From Pseudomonas sp. St316 (GTDB taxonomy: Bacteria; Pseudomonadota; Gammaproteobacteria; Pseudomonadales; Pseudomonadaceae), in NCBI RefSeq assembly GCF_018325905.1, contig NZ_AP021901.1, forward strand, positions 5,580,001 through 5,644,000: a DNA stretch of 64,000 nt. The letters run 5' to 3'. Below are positions 25,741 to 34,974 of the stretch, in pieces; the stretch's first letter is position 1, and each line of letters opens with the position of its first letter. The position numbers and the translations under genes were made by a program. The notes beneath the pieces were generated by a model that did no database searches, was not told the origin of the DNA, and saw only the letters and a program-made list of their open reading frames with translations.

Positions 25741-26241
25741 TCAGAACACCAATTGCAGGGACTGCTGACCTTCAAGGCCCAGGAGGAACTGTTTAGCCGC
25801 CAGGCCACCAGCGAAGCCAGTGAGGCTGCCGCTGCTGCCGATGACCCGATGGCACGGGGCAATGATCGAGATGGGGTTGCGGCCATTGGCGGCGCCGACG
25901 GCCCGGACCGCCGTCGGTTGGCCGATCTGGAGGGCGATGTCGCGGTAGCTGCGGGTTTCTCCGAAGGGGATGGTCAACAGGGCTTGCCAGACCCGGATCT
26001 GGAAATCAGTCCCCGCAAAGTCCAGCTCCAGCTCGAAATGACGACGCTGCCCGGCGAAGTACTCCAGCAACTGACGCTCGGTTTCCTTGAGGAGCGGATG
26101 CTGGGTGTCCTCCTCCAAAGGTCCCAGCCGCACCCGATTGAGCCGCTCGTTTTCCCAGAGGATGGCCGCCAATCGCGTCTGTCGGGCGACGAGGATCAGT
26201 TGGCCCACGGGGGATGGGATGGTTTTGTAGAGGGGCAACAT
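25741..26241 (-). CDS. ogt: Methylated-DNA--protein-cysteine methyltransferase
   Basis: 166 residues from MLPLYKTIPSPVGQLILVA; the longer frame runs through a REP sequence. The acceptor motif IIAPCHRVIG places the alkyl-accepting Cys at 130, preceded by the helix-turn-helix IPFGETRSYRDIALQIGQ and the Asn-hinge region AVGAANGRNPIS. It removes O6-alkyl groups from guanine in a single-turnover reaction. Length fits Ogt rather than the larger Ada. It stands alone between REP elements, so constitutive expression is likely. Confidence 0.92.
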   Translation of the reverse strand: MLPLYKTIPSPVGQLILVARQTRLAAILWENERLNRVRLGPLEEDTQHPLLKETERQLLEYFAGQRRHFELELDFAGTDFQIRVWQALLTIPFGETRSYRDIALQIGQPTAVRAVGAANGRNPISIIAPCHRVIGSSGSLTGFAGGLAAKQFLLGLEGQQSLQLVF

Positions 26242-26289
26242 CGGGGAATTCCTTATCACGGGTTGACCGCGCTTGCGGCACGACGCCTT

Positions 26290-26412
26290 TGTGGCGAGGG
26301 AGCTTGCTCCCGCTGGGCGGCGAAGCAGCCCCAACTGATCATCTGACACACCGCGGTGCCGGGCTACAGGGTCGCTTCGCAACCCGGCGGGAGCAAGCTC
26401 CCTCGCCACAGG
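26290..26412. repeat. REPIN of the GTGGCGAGGGAGCTTGCTCC class
   Basis: Left arm GTGGCGAGGGAGCTTGCTCC and right arm GGAGCAAGCTCCCTCGCCAC, facing each other over a ~75-bp loop. Related half elements occur at 1541-1570, 3341-3358 and 29318-29340. Confidence 0.85.
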
Positions 26413-26436
26413 GGCTCACCGGCCCGGGAGTTTTGC

Positions 26437-29172
26437 TCAGCCCAACAACCCCAACGCCTTGGCCCGCGCCACCGCTTGGGTGCGGCGCTCGACGCCGAGT
26501 TTGCTGTTGATGTGGCTGGCGTGGGTCTTGACGGTGTGCAGCGAGATAAACAATTGCTCGCTGATTTCCTGGTTCGAGCACCCTTGGGCGATCAACTGCA
26601 ACACCGCCCGCTCGCGACTGCTGAGGGTTTCGATCGGCGCCGTTGGGTCGGCAGGCAGGACCACAGTCGAGGGCAGGCGTTCGAGCAGATGCTCGCGCAG
26701 GGTACTGGGCGGTACCTGCAGCAGCTGTTCGCGCAACCATTCACGGTGCTCGCCGAACAACCACTCGAAGGGCTGCAATACCCCGCCGCTGGCGGCTTCG
26801 AAAGCCTGGGCCAGGGTACGACGGGCTTCGGGTTCACGCCCGATGCTCAGCAGCAAGGCGACTTTCTGGTTGAGCGCCATCACGCTGAGCATTTGCCGGC
26901 CACTTTGCTGACCGTGTTCAAGCAAAGCATCGAGCCGCCCTTGCGCGAGTAGCGGTTGGCCCCGGATGGACTCCAGCACCGCCTGTTGCAACTCGACATG
27001 CAGCGGCAGTTGCGGGTGGAATTCCGGTGGCGCGGCGGCCCGTTCGCCCGTGTAGGTCTGGCCCAGCCGCGCCAGCCAGGCTTCGGCCAGGTCGGTGCGC
27101 CCCTGGGCCAACCAGAGTTCGCATTTGACCAGGGTGATCATTGCCAGGTAGTAGATCGGCGGAACGTCCCAGATGTGCATCAGCCGCTCGGCTTCCGCCA
27201 GCTCGGCGAAGGCCCGGGCGAACTCGCCGCCGTAGCCTTCGATACGCGCGATCACGCAATGGCCGATCAGCACGCTGATGTCGCGGCAGGCGCGGGCTTC
27301 GGTGAGGCCCGCCTGCAGCCGCGCAAGGCCGGCCTGGGGCTGCATGCGCAAGGTCAGCAAAAAACCTTCGTACATGATCAAGCGCGCCCGCACCGCATAA
27401 AGCCGCTGGGGCGACAGCTTGTGCAAACGTTGCAGGCCCTGGTGCACTTCATCCAGCGCCCGCAGGATCTCTCCCCGCGCCTGCAGGACCCGGGCACGAT
27501 CGTAATGGGCCAGGGCCTCGAACAGTGGATTACCGACCCGCTGCGCCAGCTCCAGGGAATCACGGTTCAGGTTCCGCGCGCGCCACAGGTCGCCGTCGGC
27601 AATCGCCAGGTTCGACAGTGTGGACAGGCACATCAGGCGCTGGCCGTAGCGTTTTTGCGGCAGGCTCTCCAGCGCTTCGCTGCAATACCGCACGGTGGCC
27701 TCGCGATCCCCGCGGCCACGGGCGACGATCCCGCTCAGGGCCAGCCATTGGGCGAGCATGGATTTTTGCGCAGTGGCCGAGGGCGCCGGCAGGAAACGAC
27801 TCAAGTGCGCCGCCAGCTCTTCGGCCGCGTCCAACTGGCAGGCCAGCCCCAACGCCCAGCTGTAGAGCACGATCAGCCGCGGGGTACTGATGAGCAGGCT
27901 GTCGGGCAAGTCCATTTTCCAGCGCAGCAACATGCCGACGTTCTGCTCGGCCAGCAGTTGCTCCTCCGAGAGGTTTTGCACCAGGTTCGCCGCCACGTCC
28001 AGGTGCCCGGCCCGCAGCGCCTGTTCCACCGCTTCGTCGATCAGGCCCTGGGCGTTGAACCAGCGGCAGGCTCGCAAGTGCAGGGTCGCGGCCGGGACCA
28101 TGGCCGGTGCGCTGGGGCGACTGCGCAGCAGGTCGGAAAACAGGTGGTGGTATCGGTACCAATGGCCATGCTCGTCCAGCGGTACCAGAAACACTTGGTG
28201 GGCCGCCAGGTAACGCAGGATTTCGGCGCTGTCATGGCCCTCGCGCACGGCGTCGCACAGCTCGCTGCAAAAGCGCTCCTGAGGCGCCGTGTCGTAGAGA
28301 AAGGCCTGGACCTCGGCGGGCAGGCAGTCGATGACCTCTTCGAGCAGGTAATCGCGAATCAGCCCTTCGCCGCCGTGCAAGGCCTGGGGCAGCAGGCCTT
28401 CGGGGCCGGCTTCGGAAGCGGCGAGCAACCAGAAGCGCAACCCGGCCACCCAACCTTCGCTGCGCTGGATAAGATTTTCCAGCGCCTCACCGCGCAACGA
28501 ACTGCTGTGATGCTGAAGCAGGGTCAAGGCTTCGTCATGGGTCAGGCGCAGGTCCTGTTCATTGAGTTCGAGCAGTTGCCGCGACAGGCGCAAGCGCGCC
28601 AAATGCCAATCCGGGCGCTGGCGGCTGGTGACAAGGACCAGCAACCCGTCGGGCAGGTGATTGAGGAAAAATTGCAGGCAGCGATCCAGCACTGGGCTTT
28701 GGGCCAGGTGGTAATCGTCGAGCACCAGCAGCAAGGGCTCATGGGGCGATAAGTGCGTGGACAGTTCGTCCAGCAGGCCGTCGAGCCATTCCTCGAAGGC
28801 AAAGGGTTGATGACGCTGGCGCATTTTCAGCAGCCCCAGGGCCCGACCGCCCAGTTGCGGAAAAAAGGCCTGGAGCCCTTCGAGCAACCGTTCCAGGAAG
28901 CGGCCTGGATCGTTGTCGCGGGCGCTGAGCCCCAGCCAGAGGCTCTGCCAATGGGCCGGCAGGCTCTGGCAGAACTCCACCGCCAGGGAGCTTTTACCGA
29001 AACCCGCCGGGGCACTGACCAACAGCAACCTGCCTGCGAGCCCTGCGCTCAAACGCTCGCACAACCGCGGCCGCAGAACATGGCCGTCGGGCAAGGGCGG
29101 GCGGTAGAAACGCCCGTCCTGTACCGCGATGGCTGCGCGGGCTGAATCCGGAAGTGAAGACAAATCAGTCAT
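26437..29172 (-). CDS. MalT-type LuxR-family ATP-dependent transcriptional activator
   Basis: 911 residues arranged as in large STAND regulators. An ATPase domain has Walker A SAPAGFGKSS (~53-62) and Walker B LLLVLDDYHLAQ (~146-157), with LLVLVTSRQRPDWHLARLR as sensor region. A long helical TPR-like middle follows, and a C-terminal LuxR helix-turn-helix: LSSRERAVLQLIAQGCSNQE, then LFISLHTVKTHASHIN (~848-905). Such proteins bind an inducer through the middle region and activate nearby genes when ATP-bound. The adjacent DUF1329/DUF1302/acyl-CoA ligase genes on the same strand are the natural targets, as in comparable clusters; the inducer is unknown, perhaps a hydrophobic acid or alcohol. Confidence 0.88.
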   Translation of the reverse strand: MTDLSSLPDSARAAIAVQDGRFYRPPLPDGHVLRPRLCERLSAGLAGRLLLVSAPAGFGKSSLAVEFCQSLPAHWQSLWLGLSARDNDPGRFLERLLEGLQAFFPQLGGRALGLLKMRQRHQPFAFEEWLDGLLDELSTHLSPHEPLLLVLDDYHLAQSPVLDRCLQFFLNHLPDGLLVLVTSRQRPDWHLARLRLSRQLLELNEQDLRLTHDEALTLLQHHSSSLRGEALENLIQRSEGWVAGLRFWLLAASEAGPEGLLPQALHGGEGLIRDYLLEEVIDCLPAEVQAFLYDTAPQERFCSELCDAVREGHDSAEILRYLAAHQVFLVPLDEHGHWYRYHHLFSDLLRSRPSAPAMVPAATLHLRACRWFNAQGLIDEAVEQALRAGHLDVAANLVQNLSEEQLLAEQNVGMLLRWKMDLPDSLLISTPRLIVLYSWALGLACQLDAAEELAAHLSRFLPAPSATAQKSMLAQWLALSGIVARGRGDREATVRYCSEALESLPQKRYGQRLMCLSTLSNLAIADGDLWRARNLNRDSLELAQRVGNPLFEALAHYDRARVLQARGEILRALDEVHQGLQRLHKLSPQRLYAVRARLIMYEGFLLTLRMQPQAGLARLQAGLTEARACRDISVLIGHCVIARIEGYGGEFARAFAELAEAERLMHIWDVPPIYYLAMITLVKCELWLAQGRTDLAEAWLARLGQTYTGERAAAPPEFHPQLPLHVELQQAVLESIRGQPLLAQGRLDALLEHGQQSGRQMLSVMALNQKVALLLSIGREPEARRTLAQAFEAASGGVLQPFEWLFGEHREWLREQLLQVPPSTLREHLLERLPSTVVLPADPTAPIETLSSRERAVLQLIAQGCSNQEISEQLFISLHTVKTHASHINSKLGVERRTQAVARAKALGLLG

Positions 29173-29347
29173 GGCCGGCTCTTGTTGGAATGCGGGTGGC
29201 GGCGTTGCAGATGTCCGCAGACTAGCGGTAAACGAGGAGGTATTGAAGGGAGTGCTACAAATGGCTACAAAAAGACTACAAGCCGATTCAACTTGAAAGC
29301 GGTGCCAGGGATCACTGTGGCGAGGGAGCTTGCTCGCGCTGGTTTCT

Positions 29348-29446
29348 TGTAGGAGCTGGCGAAGCCTGCGATCTTTTGATCTTTCGCTTGGGGTTCAAGC
29401 GTCTGGGGAAAGATCGCAGCCTCGTTTCACTCGACAGCTCCTACAT
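29348..29446. repeat. REPIN of the GTAGGAGCTG class, preceded by a half REP
   Basis: Arms TGTAGGAGCTGGCGAAGCC and CTCGACAGCTCCTACAT, third copy of this class in the window. A GTGGCGAGGGAGCTTGCTCG half element lies just before at 29318. Together with the terminator at 29499 it fills most of the 385-bp gap between the regulator and the DUF1329 gene. Confidence 0.85.
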
Positions 29447-29498
29447 AGCTCATACACAGTTCCTACACAGCTGCCATGGGGGATTTGTGTTGCTCAAA

Positions 29499-29531
29499 AA
29501 CAACGCCCCGAACCAGTCGGGGCGTTGTTTC
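29499..29531 (-). terminator. Intrinsic terminator of the DUF1302-DUF1329 transcript
   Basis: AAACAACGCCCCGA and TCGGGGCGTTGTTT form a 14-bp perfect stem with a 5-base loop. On the minus strand the stem is followed by T residues (TTTTTG), 27 bp beyond the stop at 29558. Confidence 0.85.
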
Positions 29532-29557
29532 GAGGATGCGGCCTCGGGTAAAGCGGT

Positions 29558-30922
29558 TTAGCGGATGCCGTCCTGACGCAGCGCGTTCGGGGTGAAATCG
29601 GCGGTGGTGGCGGTGAAGCCGAAGTCATAGGCCTGTTTCTCTTCGTTCTTCATGCCCAGCGCCAGGTAGCGGCCGGACTGCAGGTCGTAGAGGGTTTCCA
29701 GGGCGTACCACGGCACTTGCTTGTCGTAGTAGTTCTCGGCATGGGCCTCGGCCACGCGCCACAGTTGGCCACGGCCGTCGTAATGGTCGATTACCGCGGC
29801 TTGCCAGGTGTCTTCATCGATGAAGAAGTCACGCTTGGCGTAGATGTGGCGCTGGCCTTCCTTCAGGGTCGCGGTCACATGCCAGACACGACGCAGCTCA
29901 TAGCGGGTCAGATCCTGGTTGATGTGGCCGGCCTTGAGGATGTCGGCGTACTTGAGTTGCGGCGAATCGATCTTGTAGCTGTTGGCGGCAATGTACAGCT
30001 CTTTCTTGCCTTCCAGCTTCCAGTCGTAACGGTCCGGTGCGCCGTTGTACATGTCCAGGTTGTCGGAGGTACGCAAGCCGTCGGCGGCGGTACCCGGGCC
30101 GTCATAGGACACTTGCGGTGCACGGCGCACGCGGCGCTGGCCGGCGTTGTAGACCCACGCCGAACGCGGTTCCTTCACCTGGTCGAGGGTTTCGTGGACC
30201 AGCAGCACACCACCGGCCAGGCGTGCCGGCGCGGTCACTTGCTGCTTGAAGTAAAACAGGATGTTGCCAGGGTTGGCCGGATCGAAATCCTTCATCTTGT
30301 CGCGGAATACGAACTGGTCGCGGAAGTACACCAGGCTGTAGGAGCCGTTGGGCTGCGGCGTGGCCTGGGTCACCAGGCGCGTCACGCTGCCGCCGCGATA
30401 GCGGGTGATGTGGTTCCAGATCACTTCCACGCCGCTCTGCGGGATCGGGAACGGCACGGCGTTCTCGAAGTTCTCCAGGCCGTTGCCGCCGGACACAAGC
30501 TTGGTGTTGACCGCGTTTTTCTTGATGGAGGCGAACACCTCGTCCGGCACGGTGGCGCCACGATGGGTCGGATAGACCGGCATCTTGAAGGTGTCCGGAT
30601 AACGCTTGAACATCGCGTACTGGCCCGGCGCGAGCTTGTCCTTGTACTGCTCGACGTTCTGCGCAGTGATGGTGAACAGCGGCTTTTCAGTCGGGAATGG
30701 ATCGGCGAGGAAGCCCTTGCTGTCTACGGAACCGGCATTCTTGGCCATGGGTTTCCAGGCCGAGATCGAGCCGTCGGCATTGCCAGCCATCTCGGCGCCC
30801 ATCGGCGTCAGGCTCTTTCCGAGCTTGTCGGCCTCGGCCGCGGGCACTGCCGCCATGACACTGGCGGCCAAAAGGGATAGCCCCAAAACACCGGCCTGCA
30901 ACAAATTCTTTGTTATTTTCAT
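29558..30922 (-). CDS. DUF1329 family envelope protein
   Basis: 454 residues with a signal peptide (LLQAGVLGLSLLAASVMAAVPA). The mature start has LGKSLTPMGAEMAGNADGSI, followed by FTITAQNVEQYKDKLAPGQYAMFKRYPDTF, both hallmarks of DUF1329, a family with a LolB/LppX-like lipid-binding fold. DUF1329 genes typically pair with DUF1302 genes, as here (25-bp gap). The pair is thought to move hydrophobic compounds across the periplasm and outer membrane; the biochemical role is not proven. A strong terminator follows. Confidence 0.88.
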   Translation of the reverse strand: MKITKNLLQAGVLGLSLLAASVMAAVPAAEADKLGKSLTPMGAEMAGNADGSISAWKPMAKNAGSVDSKGFLADPFPTEKPLFTITAQNVEQYKDKLAPGQYAMFKRYPDTFKMPVYPTHRGATVPDEVFASIKKNAVNTKLVSGGNGLENFENAVPFPIPQSGVEVIWNHITRYRGGSVTRLVTQATPQPNGSYSLVYFRDQFVFRDKMKDFDPANPGNILFYFKQQVTAPARLAGGVLLVHETLDQVKEPRSAWVYNAGQRRVRRAPQVSYDGPGTAADGLRTSDNLDMYNGAPDRYDWKLEGKKELYIAANSYKIDSPQLKYADILKAGHINQDLTRYELRRVWHVTATLKEGQRHIYAKRDFFIDEDTWQAAVIDHYDGRGQLWRVAEAHAENYYDKQVPWYALETLYDLQSGRYLALGMKNEEKQAYDFGFTATTADFTPNALRQDGIR

Positions 30923-30947
30923 AGTGTGTCGTCCTGAAATACGGTGC

Positions 30948-32804
30948 TTAGAAGGTCACGCCGACGCTGAGCGCCAGGAAGTCACGATCGTTCACGGTGC
31001 TGAAGTCGCCACCAAAGAAGTTGGTGTAGGCCAGGCTCGCGTTGTAGGTGTTCTGGTATTCGGCATCCAGCCCGAGGCTGACGGCCTTGCGGCCTTCCTC
31101 GAAGTTGCCGCCAGGGCCTGGCGAGTAGCCTTTGACGTCATGGGACCAGGCCACGTTGGGCTTGAGGTTCACGCCGGCGAAGACGTCCGGGTATTCCCAG
31201 ATGGCGCGTGCGCGGTAGCCCCAGGAAGTGGCGGTGGTGAAGCCGTCGTTGTTGCAGTTGCTGTTCACGTCGTTGATGGTCTGGCCGCCCCCCGCCGCAG
31301 TAGAGGTATTGAGCGAGTTACAGAAACCGTTGGGTAGCTTGCCCGGCCCGAATACCGGGTCACGACCATAGCGGGCCTCGGATCTGCTTTCCAGGCCACC
31401 GACATGGGTCACCCCGACTTCGCCCACCAGGGTCAGGCGGCTGGCGCCCATGACCTGGTCCAGGAAGTGAGTGAATGTGGTCTGGAACTGAGTGATCTCT
31501 TTACGACGGTAGCCATGCAGGTCCTGGCCCGGCGTGCCCTGGAGCACCGACGCGTTGCCAAACCCGGGAAGCGGTGTTACGCCAGCGAAGAGAATGTCGG
31601 TGGTGCTCAGTTGTACCGGTGCATTTGGACGGTAGCTGAGCTCACCGCTCCACGCCGTACCGGTGGGCAGCGTCGTGGAGAAGCTCAAGCCATACAGGCG
31701 GATGTCTTCCGGGTACTCCACGAAGTAGTTGGAGTTACCCGCCACGATCAGAGGGCGAAGTGCCGCGATAGGCCCAGCGGTGTAAAACTGCTGCGCAGCA
31801 CCCTGGGCGCTGAAAATCGGCGCACGGCTATGGTAGTTCATGAAGTAAGCACCGAACTCGGTGTCCAGCGGTTCAAACATGTACTTCAACGATGCGCCCC
31901 ACTGGCCGCTATCGCGAGCGTCGCGGTCCGGACCACGACGTACCAGCACGCCTTCTTCGTTGATATCGACACCCTGGCCTTCCAGCAGTGGCAGAACTAC
32001 GCCAGGAAGCGGGATGCTTGAACGCTTGTTCAACACCCGAAGGTTATTGTCACAACCATCGGCAATCACATCCGGCTGGGAGAAGAACGTACCGCAGTTA
32101 TCCACCACGGTCTGGTCCCACTCCAACTGGTAGAACGCCTCGGCCGACAGGTTGTCGGTCAGGCTCTGGGACACGTAGAACATGTTGACCGGGATCAGGC
32201 CTTCCTTGATCTCGGCACCGGGGCGACGGAACGCGGACACGTCGACCGGGTTGATGGAGTTGATGCCGCCCTGGATGAAGGTACTTTCACCCCAGCTGAC
32301 CACCTGCTTGCCCAGGCGGACCGAGCCCGGCTGATCGGCAATGGCGTAGTTGTGGTAGACGAATGCGTCGAGGATCTGCCCGCCGGAGGACTTGGCGCCT
32401 TCCTTGCGGTTGTTGTCGCTGATGTCCTTGTACAGGCGGTTTTCGTCCTTGAGTTCGAAGTCGTACCAGTACTTGCCACGCACGAACACGCCGGTATCGC
32501 CGTACTTCAGTTCCAGGTCATGGATGCCCTTGAAGATCTTCGAGAAGGTTTCCCCTCGCTTGAAGTTCAAGTGGCCGTCATCGGAGGTCTGCGACAAACC
32601 CTTGCCGCCATTGTTGACACCGATCAGGTCCTTGTTGGCGTTGGCCGTGGACCAGCTCGCGCCGACCGACAGGGACGAGTCGAACTGGCCTTCGATTTCA
32701 CCGATGTTGAAGCTGACGCCGAAGGCTGGGCCGGCGAGCGAAGAGGCGAGACTGACCGCCAGAGGCAATTTTGCCCGGCGCCAGAACGTGGTTGCTGAGG
32801 TCAT
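30948..32804 (-). CDS. DUF1302 family outer-membrane protein
   Basis: 618 residues from MTSATTFWRRAKLPLAVSLA; signal peptide cleaved near AGPAFG-VSFNIG. DUF1302 marks: VSFNIGEIEGQFDSSLSVGASW at the start, DLELKYGDTGVFVRGKYWYDFE, VRLGKQVVSWGESTFIQGGINSINPVD, and a barrel-like C-terminus ending SVGVTF with the terminal Phe used for outer-membrane insertion. Predicted as a large beta barrel. Co-transcribed with the DUF1329 gene and lying beside an acyl-CoA ligase; a role in uptake or export of fatty or hydrophobic substrates is inferred from context. Confidence 0.88.
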   Translation of the reverse strand: MTSATTFWRRAKLPLAVSLASSLAGPAFGVSFNIGEIEGQFDSSLSVGASWSTANANKDLIGVNNGGKGLSQTSDDGHLNFKRGETFSKIFKGIHDLELKYGDTGVFVRGKYWYDFELKDENRLYKDISDNNRKEGAKSSGGQILDAFVYHNYAIADQPGSVRLGKQVVSWGESTFIQGGINSINPVDVSAFRRPGAEIKEGLIPVNMFYVSQSLTDNLSAEAFYQLEWDQTVVDNCGTFFSQPDVIADGCDNNLRVLNKRSSIPLPGVVLPLLEGQGVDINEEGVLVRRGPDRDARDSGQWGASLKYMFEPLDTEFGAYFMNYHSRAPIFSAQGAAQQFYTAGPIAALRPLIVAGNSNYFVEYPEDIRLYGLSFSTTLPTGTAWSGELSYRPNAPVQLSTTDILFAGVTPLPGFGNASVLQGTPGQDLHGYRRKEITQFQTTFTHFLDQVMGASRLTLVGEVGVTHVGGLESRSEARYGRDPVFGPGKLPNGFCNSLNTSTAAGGGQTINDVNSNCNNDGFTTATSWGYRARAIWEYPDVFAGVNLKPNVAWSHDVKGYSPGPGGNFEEGRKAVSLGLDAEYQNTYNASLAYTNFFGGDFSTVNDRDFLALSVGVTF

Positions 32805-33082
32805 CGACGCTACTCCATGTGCATTATTGTTATGGCAGTGGACATTTCGAGAACACCTCGATGACTGGGAGCGGCAGCGTCCCGACATCCATCAAGGTCG
32901 CATCGCCCTTTCGTGCGTGCGCCCCGTTCTTGAGAATCCGTGAGCGGACTATAGCCAGCAGGTAGTACGGCTTGATCCCTCTAAAGTGTGATTTGCAGCC
33001 CTCAACCACTCTGGAACAGTCCTTTCGCCAGGCCGACAAATGCCGGCACGGCAAGGATGGCTGAAATTTTCGGTTTGACAAG

Positions 33083-33126
33083 GCAAGCGCTTGCTTGGTG
33101 GGGCTGCCGTGCCCTTTCGGGCACGG
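33083..33126. other. Palindrome GCAAGCGCTTGC and hairpin GCCGTGCCC/GGGCACGGC
   Basis: In the 331-bp gap between the ligase stop and the DUF1302 start lie a perfect 12-bp palindrome (33083-33094) and a 9-bp stem with a tetraloop (about 33105-33126). The hairpin lacks a T-run in either direction, so it is a weak terminator at best. A TTGACA at 33075 faces away from DUF1302. The rest of the gap (32805-33070) shows no gene. Confidence 0.45.
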
Positions 33127-33135
33127 CAAAAAGGC

Positions 33136-34818
33136 CTAAAGCGTGGAGAGGAAGGTGCTGTTGTTGCTCTGCCATTCGGTGATGTCGACGCGGATGCGCT
33201 TCTTGTCGAGCTTGCCGACGCTGGTCTTGGGAATTTCAGTAACAAGGGCGATCTGGCTCGGGATCGCCCACTTGCTCAAGTGCCCCAACTCGACGAACGG
33301 TTTGAGGTGTTCCTTGAGTTCGCGAGCCCCGATCTGATGCCCTTCGCGAACCACCAGCAAGGCAAACGGCCGTTCACCCCATTGCGGATCGGGAATGCCG
33401 ACCACTGCTACTTCGCGTACCGCCACGTGACGGCTGATGAGGTCTTCCAGGTCCAGGGAGGAGATCCATTCGCCACCGGTCTTGATCACATCCTTGATGC
33501 GATCACGGATGTCGATGAAGCCCATGTTGTCCAGCGTGGCGACGTCACCGGTGTGCAGCCAGCCGCCGGCCCAGAGCTCGGCGCCCTTGTGCGGCTCGTT
33601 GAAATAGCCCTCGGTGAGCCACGGCGCGCGCAGCACCAGTTCGCCCTGGGTCTCGCCGTCGGCCGGCAGGAAGCGCCCCTCGGCATCGACAATCGCCGCT
33701 TCCACCAGCGGGCCCGGCACGCCGGCCTTGATCCGGTAGGTGGTGCGTTCGTCTTCGCTGCCGGCCATCAGTTCATCGTTGAGGTGGGCACAGGACACCA
33801 GCGGGCCGGTTTCCGACATGCCATAGGCGGCAGTGAGCTGGATGCCCCGGGCCTTGGCCGCTTCGTACAGGCTGCGGTTCAGGGCGCTGCCACCGATGAC
33901 GATTTTCCAACCGCCGAAATCGGTGTCCTGGGCGCCCTTGGCATTGAGGAGCATTTGCAGGATGGTCGGCACGCAATGGGAAAAGGTGACCTTTTCCTTG
34001 CGCCACAGCTGGACCAGGAATTCGGGATCGTAGCGACCCGGGTAAACCTGCTTGAGCCCGAGCATGGTCGCCACGTACGGCAAACCCCAGGCGTGGACAT
34101 GGAACATCGGCGTGATGGGCATGTACACGTCGTTGGTGCCCAGCAGTCGCACGCTGTCGATGGAACCCATGATGGTGGCCACGCCCATGGTGTGCAGCAC
34201 CAGTTGGCGATGGGTGAAGTACACGCCCTTGGGGTTGCCCGTGGTGCCGGTGGTATAGAACGTGGTGGCGACGGAGTTTTCGTCGAAATCCTGGAAGTCG
34301 TAGGTGGGGGCGGCGGCGGCCAGCAGTTGCTCGTATTCACCCACCAGGTTCGGCAGCTCAGCGGTTTTTTCCGGCAGGTCGGTCAACAGCAGGGTCTTGT
34401 CCACGGTGGTCAGGTGCCCGGCAATCGCCTGGTACAAGCCGACGAACTCGCTGTTGACCAGCACGAAGCGGTCCTCGGCGTGGTTCATGGTGTAGAGGAT
34501 CTGCTCCGGTGACAGGCGCACATTGATGGTGTGGATCACCGCGCCGATCATCGGGATCGCGAACATGCATTCCAGGTAGCGATGGCTGTCCCAGTCCATC
34601 ACCGCCACGGTATCACCGGCCTTGACCCCTGCCTCGGTCAACACGTTGGCCAGCCGCGCGACCCGCTCTATCAGCGTCGGATAGCTGTAGCGCAACTGGT
34701 CACGGTAGATGATCTCGCGGGTTTTCTCGTAACGCGTGCCGGACATCAGCAGCCGCTTGATCAGCAGCGGGTATTGATAAGCGCCTTCGGCGGGAGGAAT
34801 AACGCGAGTCTGCAACAT
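33136..34818 (-). CDS. Acyl-CoA synthetase (medium/long-chain fatty-acid--CoA ligase type)
   Basis: 560 residues from [20 protein letters not shown], with AAGGGA upstream. The AMP-binding P-loop [19 protein letters not shown] lies at ~188-206. Further adenylate-forming motifs: [36 protein letters not shown], and near the end [13 protein letters not shown] with the catalytic Lys. It activates a carboxylic acid to acyl-AMP, then to acyl-CoA. The N-terminal pattern resembles ligases acting on medium-chain or branched acids, but chain length cannot be read out. It lies on the same strand as the DUF1302/1329 pair and may feed a substrate imported by it into beta-oxidation. Confidence 0.9.
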   Translation of the reverse strand: MLQTRVIPPAEGAYQYPLLIKRLLMSGTRYEKTREIIYRDQLRYSYPTLIERVARLANVLTEAGVKAGDTVAVMDWDSHRYLECMFAIPMIGAVIHTINVRLSPEQILYTMNHAEDRFVLVNSEFVGLYQAIAGHLTTVDKTLLLTDLPEKTAELPNLVGEYEQLLAAAAPTYDFQDFDENSVATTFYTTGTTGNPKGVYFTHRQLVLHTMGVATIMGSIDSVRLLGTNDVYMPITPMFHVHAWGLPYVATMLGLKQVYPGRYDPEFLVQLWRKEKVTFSHCVPTILQMLLNAKGAQDTDFGGWKIVIGGSALNRSLYEAAKARGIQLTAAYGMSETGPLVSCAHLNDELMAGSEDERTTYRIKAGVPGPLVEAAIVDAEGRFLPADGETQGELVLRAPWLTEGYFNEPHKGAELWAGGWLHTGDVATLDNMGFIDIRDRIKDVIKTGGEWISSLDLEDLISRHVAVREVAVVGIPDPQWGERPFALLVVREGHQIGARELKEHLKPFVELGHLSKWAIPSQIALVTEIPKTSVGKLDKKRIRVDITEWQSNNSTFLSTL

Positions 34819-34880
34819 AGGAGTCCCTTTTCTGACTGCACGGTCTTGGCTGGAAGTACGCACTCTAGAGCGCTTATACA

Positions 34881-34914
34881 CCGATCAAATCAGCCAAAGG
34901 AATGATTTGATCGG
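34881..34914. promoter_or_regulatory. Inverted repeat CCGATCAAATCA / TGATTTGATCGG upstream of the acyl-CoA synthetase
   Basis: Perfect 12-base arms separated by 10 bases, 63 bp before the ligase ATG and between it and the LysE gene end at 34975. Because the LysE gene also reads leftward and stops just before, this could be an operator for the ligase promoter or a terminator of the LysE transcript; it has no T-run, which favours an operator. Confidence 0.5.
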
Positions 34915-34974
34915 CGCGCCAATACTAGCCTTGAGCCATGTCCGGGACCGTAGGAGCTCCTACACAGAGCGGGA

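Noticed and set aside
26956..28752. 598-codon open frame on the plus strand
   Set aside because: It runs opposite the MalT-type regulator, whose domain motifs are clear, and encodes a low-complexity QH-rich product.
33105..33126. GCCGTGCCC/GGGCACGGC hairpin as a terminator for the ligase
   Set aside because: The T-tract lies on the wrong side of the stem for a minus-strand transcript.
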